Assembly: GCA_013433145.1 (NCBI GenBank)
Contig: JACCHR010000029.1
Location: 172,959 to 236,958 of the forward strand
DNA: 64,000 nucleotides
Origin: Ascaris suum
Taxonomy: Eukaryota; Nematoda; Chromadorea; Rhabditida; Ascarididae
Reading direction: 5' to 3'
Of the stretch, positions 10,205 through 31,700 are shown piece after piece (position 1 is the stretch's first letter; each line of letters opens with the position of its first letter). The position numbers and the translations under genes are program-made. Under the pieces are notes generated by a model that saw nothing but the letters and a program-made list of their open reading frames with translations, was not told the origin of the DNA and did no database searches.

Positions 10205-10835
10205 GTGAAACAATCTGAATATTTTCGAGTGCCACTTTTGGCAACGGCTGTCCTAGTCATTCCTTGCTGAAGTTTGTGTACACCATGCAAAGTGTTCGAG
10301 TGGTCACACCATGCCGAACTATGTCTAATTACAGTACTAGCTTGAATAGCCTTTTTTGGCAGCTGCGCAGGGTAGAGTGAAAGCTATGACGAAATGAGAG
10401 GAAAGTGCGGAAAGAAGCGAAGGGAGAAGGGTTTTTTTCAATGGGCGATTTCCTAACCGTCCGTCCATTCACCATCTGAAGTACTCATTTCAGGAGTGAA
10501 GTGCCACGAGCTTTCTGCTGGTAGTACATTTGATGCGTTAAAAGCAGAATCGTAGGTACGGTGGCAATGCGTCATTTTTACACAGTTTTGCAAATTTACA
10601 TTCGTAGAGCACTTTGTTTTAATGTCAAGTCTGTGTCCTACGTTCTTGTTTTAATTTCATGTCTGTGCCTGTGCTCTTGTCTTTTCCTGAGGCACTTTTA
10701 ACTCGGCGCACTTTTAAATCGGCAAACAATGGGGCCGACTGTGCAGCATTTTGTTGCTGAGTGCAGGTCAGTGGGTTTATGCAGCAAGGTTGAAGTTGAT
10801 AGGCTAAATTTGACAACAATTAAAGACAGATTTAG

Positions 10836-10949
10836 ATGTCCAAAATTTTGCAAGCATCCGCAACCGGTCAAAGCTATGTTGTGCAGGTGTGGATTGGCAA
10901 AAAAAAGAACAGAAATTTTATACAACACCTGGATGAGCGGTCCAATCAG
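10836..10949 (+). CDS. Candidate alternative exon, possible start
   Basis: An ATG directly after an AG (cagatttag) opens a 38-codon frame that includes GQSYVVQVWIGKKKNRNF. It ends exactly in phase 0 at a strong donor, CAG/GTAAAG. The phase does not match the exon at 11508, so it would need an extra exon or belong to another transcript. Kept only because the donor is one of the best in the region. Confidence 0.22.
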
Positions 10950-11152
10950 GTAAAGTATGAACACAATTTTCCTCATATTTTTACTGTTTGCTGATAATCT
11001 CTGCGAGTGGCCGCCCTAATGAGCGGATATATGAAAGCAGTCACTATATAAATTTACCAAGTTTTTGAATATGGCTTCTATCGTGGAAGAGCATATCATA
11101 TCCCGCTTTTGTGGTGTCAGTGAGCATGCGAAATGGCTGCATTGTTCTGCAG

Positions 11153-11308
11153 CCCCCCCCCCCCCCACCCCCGTTCTATCCCCATGCATTTTTGAACAAG
11201 CCCAGATTTCATTAGAGATCGGTGATTTTCGAAGCCTTAAATAGCAGTAGTAGTTGCCACCTTGTACTCTATGGAATCAGGCCAATCTTAACAGCAAGGG
11301 GGGGGGGG
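11153..11308. repeat. Homopolymer cluster: C14 and G11
   Basis: A run of 14 C (11153-11166), followed by A and a further C run, lies about 130 bp before a run of 11 G (11298-11308). The two can pair as an imperfect inverted repeat. In the proposed ntl-2 model this is intron sequence. Lengths are assembly-sensitive. Confidence 0.85.
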
Positions 11309-11507
11309 AGTCGAGAAATCTCAAGGTCGAGGGGGTGCTTACATATCCTGCGCTTTTTTGAGGGATGGTCCGTAATTTAAAAGCGATATTGAGTGGGAAA
11401 TGGTAACCGACATATTCGATATATAATCTTCGCAGATGTTGAGAGCGGAAGTATTATAGGGTTTCACGGTACTTTAATTTTCACGATATCACTTTTGAAT
11501 ATTTTAG

Positions 11508-21149
<9,642 letters not shown>

Positions 21150-21417
21150 GCACTCGGTAAGCAACGTGAACAAGCGGACATGGAAGGCGTTTCTTCGAAC
21201 TGCTTGTAGATGTTGGAGTATGTGTTGTATGGCGAAATTTGTTTACTCCGTCATCGAGGTAGTGTTGAATGATGGAGAATTTCCATCTGTTGTCAGTTAA
21301 GACCCTTCCAACACATTAGCGCACATATGACGTGACGGATAACAGCAAGAGTACATGAATAAGAGGTCGTAGCAAAAATTTCAGGCAAAGTTAGGTTCTG
21401 TTAGTAATTACTGTTAA

Positions 21418-21724
21418 ATTAAAGTTGTTCGCCTGGGAGGTATCCGATTTTTCGGTGCCGCTTCTTTGGGGCTCTAGCAGAATGTACAATATGACCTTGG
21501 GTAGAGGTCAAATGGAGTAAAGCGAAAGAAATGTAGAGGATGGTTTGTCTGCTGTTGTTGCGGTGAAAGTTTCTCGGTTGTCATTTTTCGTCTCGGATTT
21601 TTTAACGCAGAGGGCGGTTGGGAAGGGAGGAGGACTTCTGTTTCGCAAATACGCCTTCTATTGAGTCAAGCCGATGTTTACTATGTTACTCTTGACTAAA
21701 TTCCCATATTACTATCTGAATAAA
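21418..21724 (+). terminator. Possible ntl-2 polyadenylation signals
   Basis: ATTAAA at 21418-21423 and AATAAA at 21719-21724 lie about 270 and 570 bases after the ntl-2 stop. The second falls about 100 bases before the first proposed exon of the next gene, so it is compatible with an ntl-2 3' end. Either may be used; neither can be proved from sequence. Confidence 0.33.
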
Positions 21725-21821
21725 TACGCTACTTTCTCGTTGCGTTGCGGACTAATGTCACTTTCTTTGCGCTAATCTGTCGTATGTCAAAAATGAGGTA
21801 TTTATTTACTATTTTGTATAG

Positions 21822-21888
21822 CTGAATGCGACGGTGACTCAGCAAGGAGCTGAAAGCAGCGAACGCAATAACATTTCAGGTGAAAATT
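21822..21888 (+). CDS. First visible exon of a small subtelomeric gene
   Basis: Begins after the acceptor tactattttgtatag in phase 0 and reads LNATVTQQGAESSERNNISG before a consensus GTGAGT donor at 21889, in phase 1. The peptide is polar with two N-x-T/S sequons. The family is unknown and no start codon is seen, so an upstream exon or a non-coding leader must exist. A GTGAAA donor nine bases earlier (21880) is an alternative. Confidence 0.38.
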
Positions 21889-21946
21889 GTGAGTGGAAAT
21901 AAAAATTCGGAGAGCAAGCCTGCAGTCGCGTTCAGATTTAGTGCAG

Positions 21947-22096
21947 CAGGTAGGAACAGGATTGTTGCTGATACAATGAAAGGGGTTCGTGAAGTAAACC
22001 AATTGCTATGGAGAGGGGCGGGGGATGGCTACATCAGCTGCTCCCGGAATCGAGTCGTTGGGCGGGCCTCTGCTGCAGTGCATACAGACGACCTAG
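21947..22096 (+). CDS. Middle exon of the small subtelomeric gene
   Basis: The frame is open from 21880 to a good donor, CCTAG/GTAAAC at 22097. It reads ADTMKGVREVNQLLWRGAGD, then YISCSRNRVVGRASA. Acceptors at 21946 (tttagtgcag) and 21949 (gcagcag) both give the right phase after 21888 with a minimal intron of about 58-61 bp. Starting instead at 21880 after a textbook ttTCAG is possible if the first exon is different. The product is basic with no recognised domain. Confidence 0.38.
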
Positions 22097-22311
22097 GTAA
22101 ACATATGATCCACAAAATTGTAATTTTTGGCTGCGGTGTACGCATATGATGACGAACTCGCCGTCACGTCTCATATATGATAAATGTTGCCGTAAAACTG
22201 GTGAAGTGCGTTGCTGTTAGCCGCTCTTTCTCGATGCAATGTGGATGACAATGTGTATTTGAAGTACATGAGGTCTTAACGTGAGGGAACTGGCGTCGTA
22301 CGTTGTTCTAG

Positions 22312-22382
22312 GCGGAAACGTTGATGCAGACGCAGTTCATCGTAAGGCAAAAATGTGGAAAAACTTGAATGGAGAAAGTTAA
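22312..22382 (+). CDS. Terminal exon of the small subtelomeric gene
   Basis: Follows the acceptor acgttgttctag; its two leading bases complete a Gly codon with the G left at 22096. It encodes GNVDADAVHRKAKMWKNLNG, two further residues and TAA. With the two preceding exons it gives a continuous frame of about 95 residues. The stop lies 345 bases before the first TTAGGC unit, so any 3' UTR must run into the degenerate repeat zone. No AATAAA was seen after it, which lowers confidence. Confidence 0.38.
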
Positions 22383-22403
22383 AAGAACTGACCAAGTTAA
22401 AAA

Positions 22404-22726
22404 GACTTAGTCTTAGCTTAGGGCCTCGCCCTCGTCTTATGCTTAGTGTTAGTCTTGGCGATACCGTTAGCCTTGACGTTGGGGTTGGGCTTAGACTAAT
22501 GTTATTGCCGGTTACCTGTGGCGTTATTCGTGGGCTAAGGCGAGGCGTTACTCTTACCCCTAGTCGTTGGTGCTCTTAGTCAGGCTTTTACTTAGGTTTA
22601 CGGCAAGGTTGTAGGCCTCGGTTTAGTGTTGGTCTTAGTGAGACAGTGAGACGTAGGTTGAGGGGTGATGGTTGGGAAGAGGTTGAATGTAAGGGAGGGA
22701 CTTAGCGTTAGTGGCAGCGTGTGGCG
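22404..22726 (+). repeat. Degenerate telomere-like transition zone
   Basis: About 320 bp rich in CTTAG, GTTAG, TTAGG and GGGCTTAG words at irregular spacing (for example cttagtcttagcttaggg near 22406). It contrasts with the AT-rich DNA before it and ends abruptly in the perfect hexamer. This is the usual look of old, mutated proximal telomere sequence and argues for a long-established chromosome end. Confidence 0.75.
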
Positions 22727-25700
22727 TTAGGCTTAGGCTTAGGCTTAGGCTTAGGCTTAGGCTTAGGCTTAGGCTTAGGCTTAGGCTTAGGCTTAGGCTT
22801 AGGCTTAGGCTTAGGCTTAGGCTTAGGCTTAGGCTTAGGCTTAGGCTTAGGCTTAGGCTTAGGCTTAGGCTTAGGCTTAGGCTTAGGCTTAGGCTTAGGC
22901 TTAGGCTTAGGCTTAGGCTTAGGCTTAGGCTTAGGCTTAGGCTTAGGCTTAGGCTTAGGCTTAGGCTTAGGCTTAGGCTTAGGCTTAGGCTTAGGCTTAG
23001 GCTTAGGCTTAGGCTTAGGCTTAGGCTTAGGCTTAGGCTTAGGCTTAGGCTTAGGCTTAGGCTTAGGCTTAGGCTTAGGCTTAGGCTTAGGCTTAGGCTT
23101 AGGCTTAGGCTTAGGCTTAGGCTTAGGCTTAGGCTTAGGCTTAGGCTTAGGCTTAGGCTTAGGCTTAGGCTTAGGCTTAGGCTTAGGCTTAGGCTTAGGC
23201 TTAGGCTTAGGCTTAGGCTTAGGCTTAGGCTTAGGCTTAGGCTTAGGCTTAGGCTTAGGCTTAGGCTTAGGCTTAGGCTTAGGCTTAGGCTTAGGCTTAG
23301 GCTTAGGCTTAGGCTTAGGCTTAGGCTTAGGCTTAGGCTTAGGCTTAGGCTTAGGCTTAGGCTTAGGCTTAGGCTTAGGCTTAGGCTTAGGCTTAGGCTT
23401 AGGCTTAGGCTTAGGCTTAGGCTTAGGCTTAGGCTTAGGCTTAGGCTTAGGCTTAGGCTTAGGCTTAGGCTTAGGCTTAGGCTTAGGCTTAGGCTTAGGC
23501 TTAGGCTTAGGCTTAGGCTTAGGCTTAGGCTTAGGCTTAGGCTTAGGCTTAGGCTTAGGCTTAGGCTTAGGCTTAGGCTTAGGCTTAGGCTTAGGCTTAG
23601 GCTTAGGCTTAGGCTTAGGCTTAGGCTTAGGCTTAGGCTTAGGCTTAGGCTTAGGCTTAGGCTTAGGCTTAGGCTTAGGCTTAGGCTTAGGCTTAGGCTT
23701 AGGCTTAGGCTTAGGCTTAGGCTTAGGCTTAGGCTTAGGCTTAGGCTTAGGCTTAGGCTTAGGCTTAGGCTTAGGCTTAGGCTTAGGCTTAGGCTTAGGC
23801 TTAGGCTTAGGCTTAGGCTTAGGCTTAGGCTTAGGCTTAGGCTTAGGCTTAGGCTTAGGCTTAGGCTTAGGCTTAGGCTTAGGCTTAGGCTTAGGCTTAG
23901 GCTTAGGCTTAGGCTTAGGCTTAGGCTTAGGCTTAGGCTTAGGCTTAGGCTTAGGCTTAGGCTTAGGCTTAGGCTTAGGCTTAGGCTTAGGCTTAGGCTT
24001 AGGCTTAGGCTTAGGCTTAGGCTTAGGCTTAGGCTTAGGCTTAGGCTTAGGCTTAGGCTTAGGCTTAGGCTTAGGCTTAGGCTTAGGCTTAGGCTTAGGC
24101 TTAGGCTTAGGCTTAGGCTTAGGCTTAGGCTTAGGCTTAGGCTTAGGCTTAGGCTTAGGCTTAGGCTTAGGCTTAGGCTTAGGCTTAGGCTTAGGCTTAG
24201 GCTTAGGCTTAGGCTTAGGCTTAGGCTTAGGCTTAGGCTTAGGCTTAGGCTTAGGCTTAGGCTTAGGCTTAGGCTTAGGCTTAGGCTTAGGCTTAGGCTT
24301 AGGCTTAGGCTTAGGCTTAGGCTTAGGCTTAGGCTTAGGCTTAGGCTTAGGCTTAGGCTTAGGCTTAGGCTTAGGCTTAGGCTTAGGCTTAGGCTTAGGC
24401 TTAGGCTTAGGCTTAGGCTTAGGCTTAGGCTTAGGCTTAGGCTTAGGCTTAGGCTTAGGCTTAGGCTTAGGCTTAGGCTTAGGCTTAGGCTTAGGCTTAG
24501 GCTTAGGCTTAGGCTTAGGCTTAGGCTTAGGCTTAGGCTTAGGCTTAGGCTTAGGCTTAGGCTTAGGCTTAGGCTTAGGCTTAGGCTTAGGCTTAGGCTT
24601 AGGCTTAGGCTTAGGCTTAGGCTTAGGCTTAGGCTTAGGCTTAGGCTTAGGCTTAGGCTTAGGCTTAGGCTTAGGCTTAGGCTTAGGCTTAGGCTTAGGC
24701 TTAGGCTTAGGCTTAGGCTTAGGCTTAGGCTTAGGCTTAGGCTTAGGCTTAGGCTTAGGCTTAGGCTTAGGCTTAGGCTTAGGCTTAGGCTTAGGCTTAG
24801 GCTTAGGCTTAGGCTTAGGCTTAGGCTTAGGCTTAGGCTTAGGCTTAGGCTTAGGCTTAGGCTTAGGCTTAGGCTTAGGCTTAGGCTTAGGCTTAGGCTT
24901 AGGCTTAGGCTTAGGCTTAGGCTTAGGCTTAGGCTTAGGCTTAGGCTTAGGCTTAGGCTTAGGCTTAGGCTTAGGCTTAGGCTTAGGCTTAGGCTTAGGC
25001 TTAGGCTTAGGCTTAGGCTTAGGCTTAGGCTTAGGCTTAGGCTTAGGCTTAGGCTTAGGCTTAGGCTTAGGCTTAGGCTTAGGCTTAGGCTTAGGCTTAG
25101 GCTTAGGCTTAGGCTTAGGCTTAGGCTTAGGCTTAGGCTTAGGCTTAGGCTTAGGCTTAGGCTTAGGCTTAGGCTTAGGCTTAGGCTTAGGCTTAGGCTT
25201 AGGCTTAGGCTTAGGCTTAGGCTTAGGCTTAGGCTTAGGCTTAGGCTTAGGCTTAGGCTTAGGCTTAGGCTTAGGCTTAGGCTTAGGCTTAGGCTTAGGC
25301 TTAGGCTTAGGCTTAGGCTTAGGCTTAGGCTTAGGCTTAGGCTTAGGCTTAGGCTTAGGCTTAGGCTTAGGCTTAGGCTTAGGCTTAGGCTTAGGCTTAG
25401 GCTTAGGCTTAGGCTTAGGCTTAGGCTTAGGCTTAGGCTTAGGCTTAGGCTTAGGCTTAGGCTTAGGCTTAGGCTTAGGCTTAGGCTTAGGCTTAGGCTT
25501 AGGCTTAGGCTTAGGCTTAGGCTTAGGCTTAGGCTTAGGCTTAGGCTTAGGCTTAGGCTTAGGCTTAGGCTTAGGCTTAGGCTTAGGCTTAGGCTTAGGC
25601 TTAGGCTTAGGCTTAGGCTTAGGCTTAGGCTTAGGCTTAGGCTTAGGCTTAGGCTTAGGCTTAGGCTTAGGCTTAGGCTTAGGCTTAGGCTTAGGCTTAG

Positions 25701-28700
25701 GCTTAGGCTTAGGCTTAGGCTTAGGCTTAGGCTTAGGCTTAGGCTTAGGCTTAGGCTTAGGCTTAGGCTTAGGCTTAGGCTTAGGCTTAGGCTTAGGCTT
25801 AGGCTTAGGCTTAGGCTTAGGCTTAGGCTTAGGCTTAGGCTTAGGCTTAGGCTTAGGCTTAGGCTTAGGCTTAGGCTTAGGCTTAGGCTTAGGCTTAGGC
25901 TTAGGCTTAGGCTTAGGCTTAGGCTTAGGCTTAGGCTTAGGCTTAGGCTTAGGCTTAGGCTTAGGCTTAGGCTTAGGCTTAGGCTTAGGCTTAGGCTTAG
26001 GCTTAGGCTTAGGCTTAGGCTTAGGCTTAGGCTTAGGCTTAGGCTTAGGCTTAGGCTTAGGCTTAGGCTTAGGCTTAGGCTTAGGCTTAGGCTTAGGCTT
26101 AGGCTTAGGCTTAGGCTTAGGCTTAGGCTTAGGCTTAGGCTTAGGCTTAGGCTTAGGCTTAGGCTTAGGCTTAGGCTTAGGCTTAGGCTTAGGCTTAGGC
26201 TTAGGCTTAGGCTTAGGCTTAGGCTTAGGCTTAGGCTTAGGCTTAGGCTTAGGCTTAGGCTTAGGCTTAGGCTTAGGCTTAGGCTTAGGCTTAGGCTTAG
26301 GCTTAGGCTTAGGCTTAGGCTTAGGCTTAGGCTTAGGCTTAGGCTTAGGCTTAGGCTTAGGCTTAGGCTTAGGCTTAGGCTTAGGCTTAGGCTTAGGCTT
26401 AGGCTTAGGCTTAGGCTTAGGCTTAGGCTTAGGCTTAGGCTTAGGCTTAGGCTTAGGCTTAGGCTTAGGCTTAGGCTTAGGCTTAGGCTTAGGCTTAGGC
26501 TTAGGCTTAGGCTTAGGCTTAGGCTTAGGCTTAGGCTTAGGCTTAGGCTTAGGCTTAGGCTTAGGCTTAGGCTTAGGCTTAGGCTTAGGCTTAGGCTTAG
26601 GCTTAGGCTTAGGCTTAGGCTTAGGCTTAGGCTTAGGCTTAGGCTTAGGCTTAGGCTTAGGCTTAGGCTTAGGCTTAGGCTTAGGCTTAGGCTTAGGCTT
26701 AGGCTTAGGCTTAGGCTTAGGCTTAGGCTTAGGCTTAGGCTTAGGCTTAGGCTTAGGCTTAGGCTTAGGCTTAGGCTTAGGCTTAGGCTTAGGCTTAGGC
26801 TTAGGCTTAGGCTTAGGCTTAGGCTTAGGCTTAGGCTTAGGCTTAGGCTTAGGCTTAGGCTTAGGCTTAGGCTTAGGCTTAGGCTTAGGCTTAGGCTTAG
26901 GCTTAGGCTTAGGCTTAGGCTTAGGCTTAGGCTTAGGCTTAGGCTTAGGCTTAGGCTTAGGCTTAGGCTTAGGCTTAGGCTTAGGCTTAGGCTTAGGCTT
27001 AGGCTTAGGCTTAGGCTTAGGCTTAGGCTTAGGCTTAGGCTTAGGCTTAGGCTTAGGCTTAGGCTTAGGCTTAGGCTTAGGCTTAGGCTTAGGCTTAGGC
27101 TTAGGCTTAGGCTTAGGCTTAGGCTTAGGCTTAGGCTTAGGCTTAGGCTTAGGCTTAGGCTTAGGCTTAGGCTTAGGCTTAGGCTTAGGCTTAGGCTTAG
27201 GCTTAGGCTTAGGCTTAGGCTTAGGCTTAGGCTTAGGCTTAGGCTTAGGCTTAGGCTTAGGCTTAGGCTTAGGCTTAGGCTTAGGCTTAGGCTTAGGCTT
27301 AGGCTTAGGCTTAGGCTTAGGCTTAGGCTTAGGCTTAGGCTTAGGCTTAGGCTTAGGCTTAGGCTTAGGCTTAGGCTTAGGCTTAGGCTTAGGCTTAGGC
27401 TTAGGCTTAGGCTTAGGCTTAGGCTTAGGCTTAGGCTTAGGCTTAGGCTTAGGCTTAGGCTTAGGCTTAGGCTTAGGCTTAGGCTTAGGCTTAGGCTTAG
27501 GCTTAGGCTTAGGCTTAGGCTTAGGCTTAGGCTTAGGCTTAGGCTTAGGCTTAGGCTTAGGCTTAGGCTTAGGCTTAGGCTTAGGCTTAGGCTTAGGCTT
27601 AGGCTTAGGCTTAGGCTTAGGCTTAGGCTTAGGCTTAGGCTTAGGCTTAGGCTTAGGCTTAGGCTTAGGCTTAGGCTTAGGCTTAGGCTTAGGCTTAGGC
27701 TTAGGCTTAGGCTTAGGCTTAGGCTTAGGCTTAGGCTTAGGCTTAGGCTTAGGCTTAGGCTTAGGCTTAGGCTTAGGCTTAGGCTTAGGCTTAGGCTTAG
27801 GCTTAGGCTTAGGCTTAGGCTTAGGCTTAGGCTTAGGCTTAGGCTTAGGCTTAGGCTTAGGCTTAGGCTTAGGCTTAGGCTTAGGCTTAGGCTTAGGCTT
27901 AGGCTTAGGCTTAGGCTTAGGCTTAGGCTTAGGCTTAGGCTTAGGCTTAGGCTTAGGCTTAGGCTTAGGCTTAGGCTTAGGCTTAGGCTTAGGCTTAGGC
28001 TTAGGCTTAGGCTTAGGCTTAGGCTTAGGCTTAGGCTTAGGCTTAGGCTTAGGCTTAGGCTTAGGCTTAGGCTTAGGCTTAGGCTTAGGCTTAGGCTTAG
28101 GCTTAGGCTTAGGCTTAGGCTTAGGCTTAGGCTTAGGCTTAGGCTTAGGCTTAGGCTTAGGCTTAGGCTTAGGCTTAGGCTTAGGCTTAGGCTTAGGCTT
28201 AGGCTTAGGCTTAGGCTTAGGCTTAGGCTTAGGCTTAGGCTTAGGCTTAGGCTTAGGCTTAGGCTTAGGCTTAGGCTTAGGCTTAGGCTTAGGCTTAGGC
28301 TTAGGCTTAGGCTTAGGCTTAGGCTTAGGCTTAGGCTTAGGCTTAGGCTTAGGCTTAGGCTTAGGCTTAGGCTTAGGCTTAGGCTTAGGCTTAGGCTTAG
28401 GCTTAGGCTTAGGCTTAGGCTTAGGCTTAGGCTTAGGCTTAGGCTTAGGCTTAGGCTTAGGCTTAGGCTTAGGCTTAGGCTTAGGCTTAGGCTTAGGCTT
28501 AGGCTTAGGCTTAGGCTTAGGCTTAGGCTTAGGCTTAGGCTTAGGCTTAGGCTTAGGCTTAGGCTTAGGCTTAGGCTTAGGCTTAGGCTTAGGCTTAGGC
28601 TTAGGCTTAGGCTTAGGCTTAGGCTTAGGCTTAGGCTTAGGCTTAGGCTTAGGCTTAGGCTTAGGCTTAGGCTTAGGCTTAGGCTTAGGCTTAGGCTTAG

Positions 28701-31700
28701 GCTTAGGCTTAGGCTTAGGCTTAGGCTTAGGCTTAGGCTTAGGCTTAGGCTTAGGCTTAGGCTTAGGCTTAGGCTTAGGCTTAGGCTTAGGCTTAGGCTT
28801 AGGCTTAGGCTTAGGCTTAGGCTTAGGCTTAGGCTTAGGCTTAGGCTTAGGCTTAGGCTTAGGCTTAGGCTTAGGCTTAGGCTTAGGCTTAGGCTTAGGC
28901 TTAGGCTTAGGCTTAGGCTTAGGCTTAGGCTTAGGCTTAGGCTTAGGCTTAGGCTTAGGCTTAGGCTTAGGCTTAGGCTTAGGCTTAGGCTTAGGCTTAG
29001 GCTTAGGCTTAGGCTTAGGCTTAGGCTTAGGCTTAGGCTTAGGCTTAGGCTTAGGCTTAGGCTTAGGCTTAGGCTTAGGCTTAGGCTTAGGCTTAGGCTT
29101 AGGCTTAGGCTTAGGCTTAGGCTTAGGCTTAGGCTTAGGCTTAGGCTTAGGCTTAGGCTTAGGCTTAGGCTTAGGCTTAGGCTTAGGCTTAGGCTTAGGC
29201 TTAGGCTTAGGCTTAGGCTTAGGCTTAGGCTTAGGCTTAGGCTTAGGCTTAGGCTTAGGCTTAGGCTTAGGCTTAGGCTTAGGCTTAGGCTTAGGCTTAG
29301 GCTTAGGCTTAGGCTTAGGCTTAGGCTTAGGCTTAGGCTTAGGCTTAGGCTTAGGCTTAGGCTTAGGCTTAGGCTTAGGCTTAGGCTTAGGCTTAGGCTT
29401 AGGCTTAGGCTTAGGCTTAGGCTTAGGCTTAGGCTTAGGCTTAGGCTTAGGCTTAGGCTTAGGCTTAGGCTTAGGCTTAGGCTTAGGCTTAGGCTTAGGC
29501 TTAGGCTTAGGCTTAGGCTTAGGCTTAGGCTTAGGCTTAGGCTTAGGCTTAGGCTTAGGCTTAGGCTTAGGCTTAGGCTTAGGCTTAGGCTTAGGCTTAG
29601 GCTTAGGCTTAGGCTTAGGCTTAGGCTTAGGCTTAGGCTTAGGCTTAGGCTTAGGCTTAGGCTTAGGCTTAGGCTTAGGCTTAGGCTTAGGCTTAGGCTT
29701 AGGCTTAGGCTTAGGCTTAGGCTTAGGCTTAGGCTTAGGCTTAGGCTTAGGCTTAGGCTTAGGCTTAGGCTTAGGCTTAGGCTTAGGCTTAGGCTTAGGC
29801 TTAGGCTTAGGCTTAGGCTTAGGCTTAGGCTTAGGCTTAGGCTTAGGCTTAGGCTTAGGCTTAGGCTTAGGCTTAGGCTTAGGCTTAGGCTTAGGCTTAG
29901 GCTTAGGCTTAGGCTTAGGCTTAGGCTTAGGCTTAGGCTTAGGCTTAGGCTTAGGCTTAGGCTTAGGCTTAGGCTTAGGCTTAGGCTTAGGCTTAGGCTT
30001 AGGCTTAGGCTTAGGCTTAGGCTTAGGCTTAGGCTTAGGCTTAGGCTTAGGCTTAGGCTTAGGCTTAGGCTTAGGCTTAGGCTTAGGCTTAGGCTTAGGC
30101 TTAGGCTTAGGCTTAGGCTTAGGCTTAGGCTTAGGCTTAGGCTTAGGCTTAGGCTTAGGCTTAGGCTTAGGCTTAGGCTTAGGCTTAGGCTTAGGCTTAG
30201 GCTTAGGCTTAGGCTTAGGCTTAGGCTTAGGCTTAGGCTTAGGCTTAGGCTTAGGCTTAGGCTTAGGCTTAGGCTTAGGCTTAGGCTTAGGCTTAGGCTT
30301 AGGCTTAGGCTTAGGCTTAGGCTTAGGCTTAGGCTTAGGCTTAGGCTTAGGCTTAGGCTTAGGCTTAGGCTTAGGCTTAGGCTTAGGCTTAGGCTTAGGC
30401 TTAGGCTTAGGCTTAGGCTTAGGCTTAGGCTTAGGCTTAGGCTTAGGCTTAGGCTTAGGCTTAGGCTTAGGCTTAGGCTTAGGCTTAGGCTTAGGCTTAG
30501 GCTTAGGCTTAGGCTTAGGCTTAGGCTTAGGCTTAGGCTTAGGCTTAGGCTTAGGCTTAGGCTTAGGCTTAGGCTTAGGCTTAGGCTTAGGCTTAGGCTT
30601 AGGCTTAGGCTTAGGCTTAGGCTTAGGCTTAGGCTTAGGCTTAGGCTTAGGCTTAGGCTTAGGCTTAGGCTTAGGCTTAGGCTTAGGCTTAGGCTTAGGC
30701 TTAGGCTTAGGCTTAGGCTTAGGCTTAGGCTTAGGCTTAGGCTTAGGCTTAGGCTTAGGCTTAGGCTTAGGCTTAGGCTTAGGCTTAGGCTTAGGCTTAG
30801 GCTTAGGCTTAGGCTTAGGCTTAGGCTTAGGCTTAGGCTTAGGCTTAGGCTTAGGCTTAGGCTTAGGCTTAGGCTTAGGCTTAGGCTTAGGCTTAGGCTT
30901 AGGCTTAGGCTTAGGCTTAGGCTTAGGCTTAGGCTTAGGCTTAGGCTTAGGCTTAGGCTTAGGCTTAGGCTTAGGCTTAGGCTTAGGCTTAGGCTTAGGC
31001 TTAGGCTTAGGCTTAGGCTTAGGCTTAGGCTTAGGCTTAGGCTTAGGCTTAGGCTTAGGCTTAGGCTTAGGCTTAGGCTTAGGCTTAGGCTTAGGCTTAG
31101 GCTTAGGCTTAGGCTTAGGCTTAGGCTTAGGCTTAGGCTTAGGCTTAGGCTTAGGCTTAGGCTTAGGCTTAGGCTTAGGCTTAGGCTTAGGCTTAGGCTT
31201 AGGCTTAGGCTTAGGCTTAGGCTTAGGCTTAGGCTTAGGCTTAGGCTTAGGCTTAGGCTTAGGCTTAGGCTTAGGCTTAGGCTTAGGCTTAGGCTTAGGC
31301 TTAGGCTTAGGCTTAGGCTTAGGCTTAGGCTTAGGCTTAGGCTTAGGCTTAGGCTTAGGCTTAGGCTTAGGCTTAGGCTTAGGCTTAGGCTTAGGCTTAG
31401 GCTTAGGCTTAGGCTTAGGCTTAGGCTTAGGCTTAGGCTTAGGCTTAGGCTTAGGCTTAGGCTTAGGCTTAGGCTTAGGCTTAGGCTTAGGCTTAGGCTT
31501 AGGCTTAGGCTTAGGCTTAGGCTTAGGCTTAGGCTTAGGCTTAGGCTTAGGCTTAGGCTTAGGCTTAGGCTTAGGCTTAGGCTTAGGCTTAGGCTTAGGC
31601 TTAGGCTTAGGCTTAGGCTTAGGCTTAGGCTTAGGCTTAGGCTTAGGCTTAGGCTTAGGCTTAGGCTTAGGCTTAGGCTTAGGCTTAGGCTTAGGCTTAG

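Noticed and set aside
10698..10976. Overlapping plus and minus ORFs, the plus one Cys-rich (CPKFCKHPQP, CRCG)
   Set aside because: Considered as a zinc-binding domain, but the Cys spacing fits no family I know and another frame of the same segment ends at a better donor phase.
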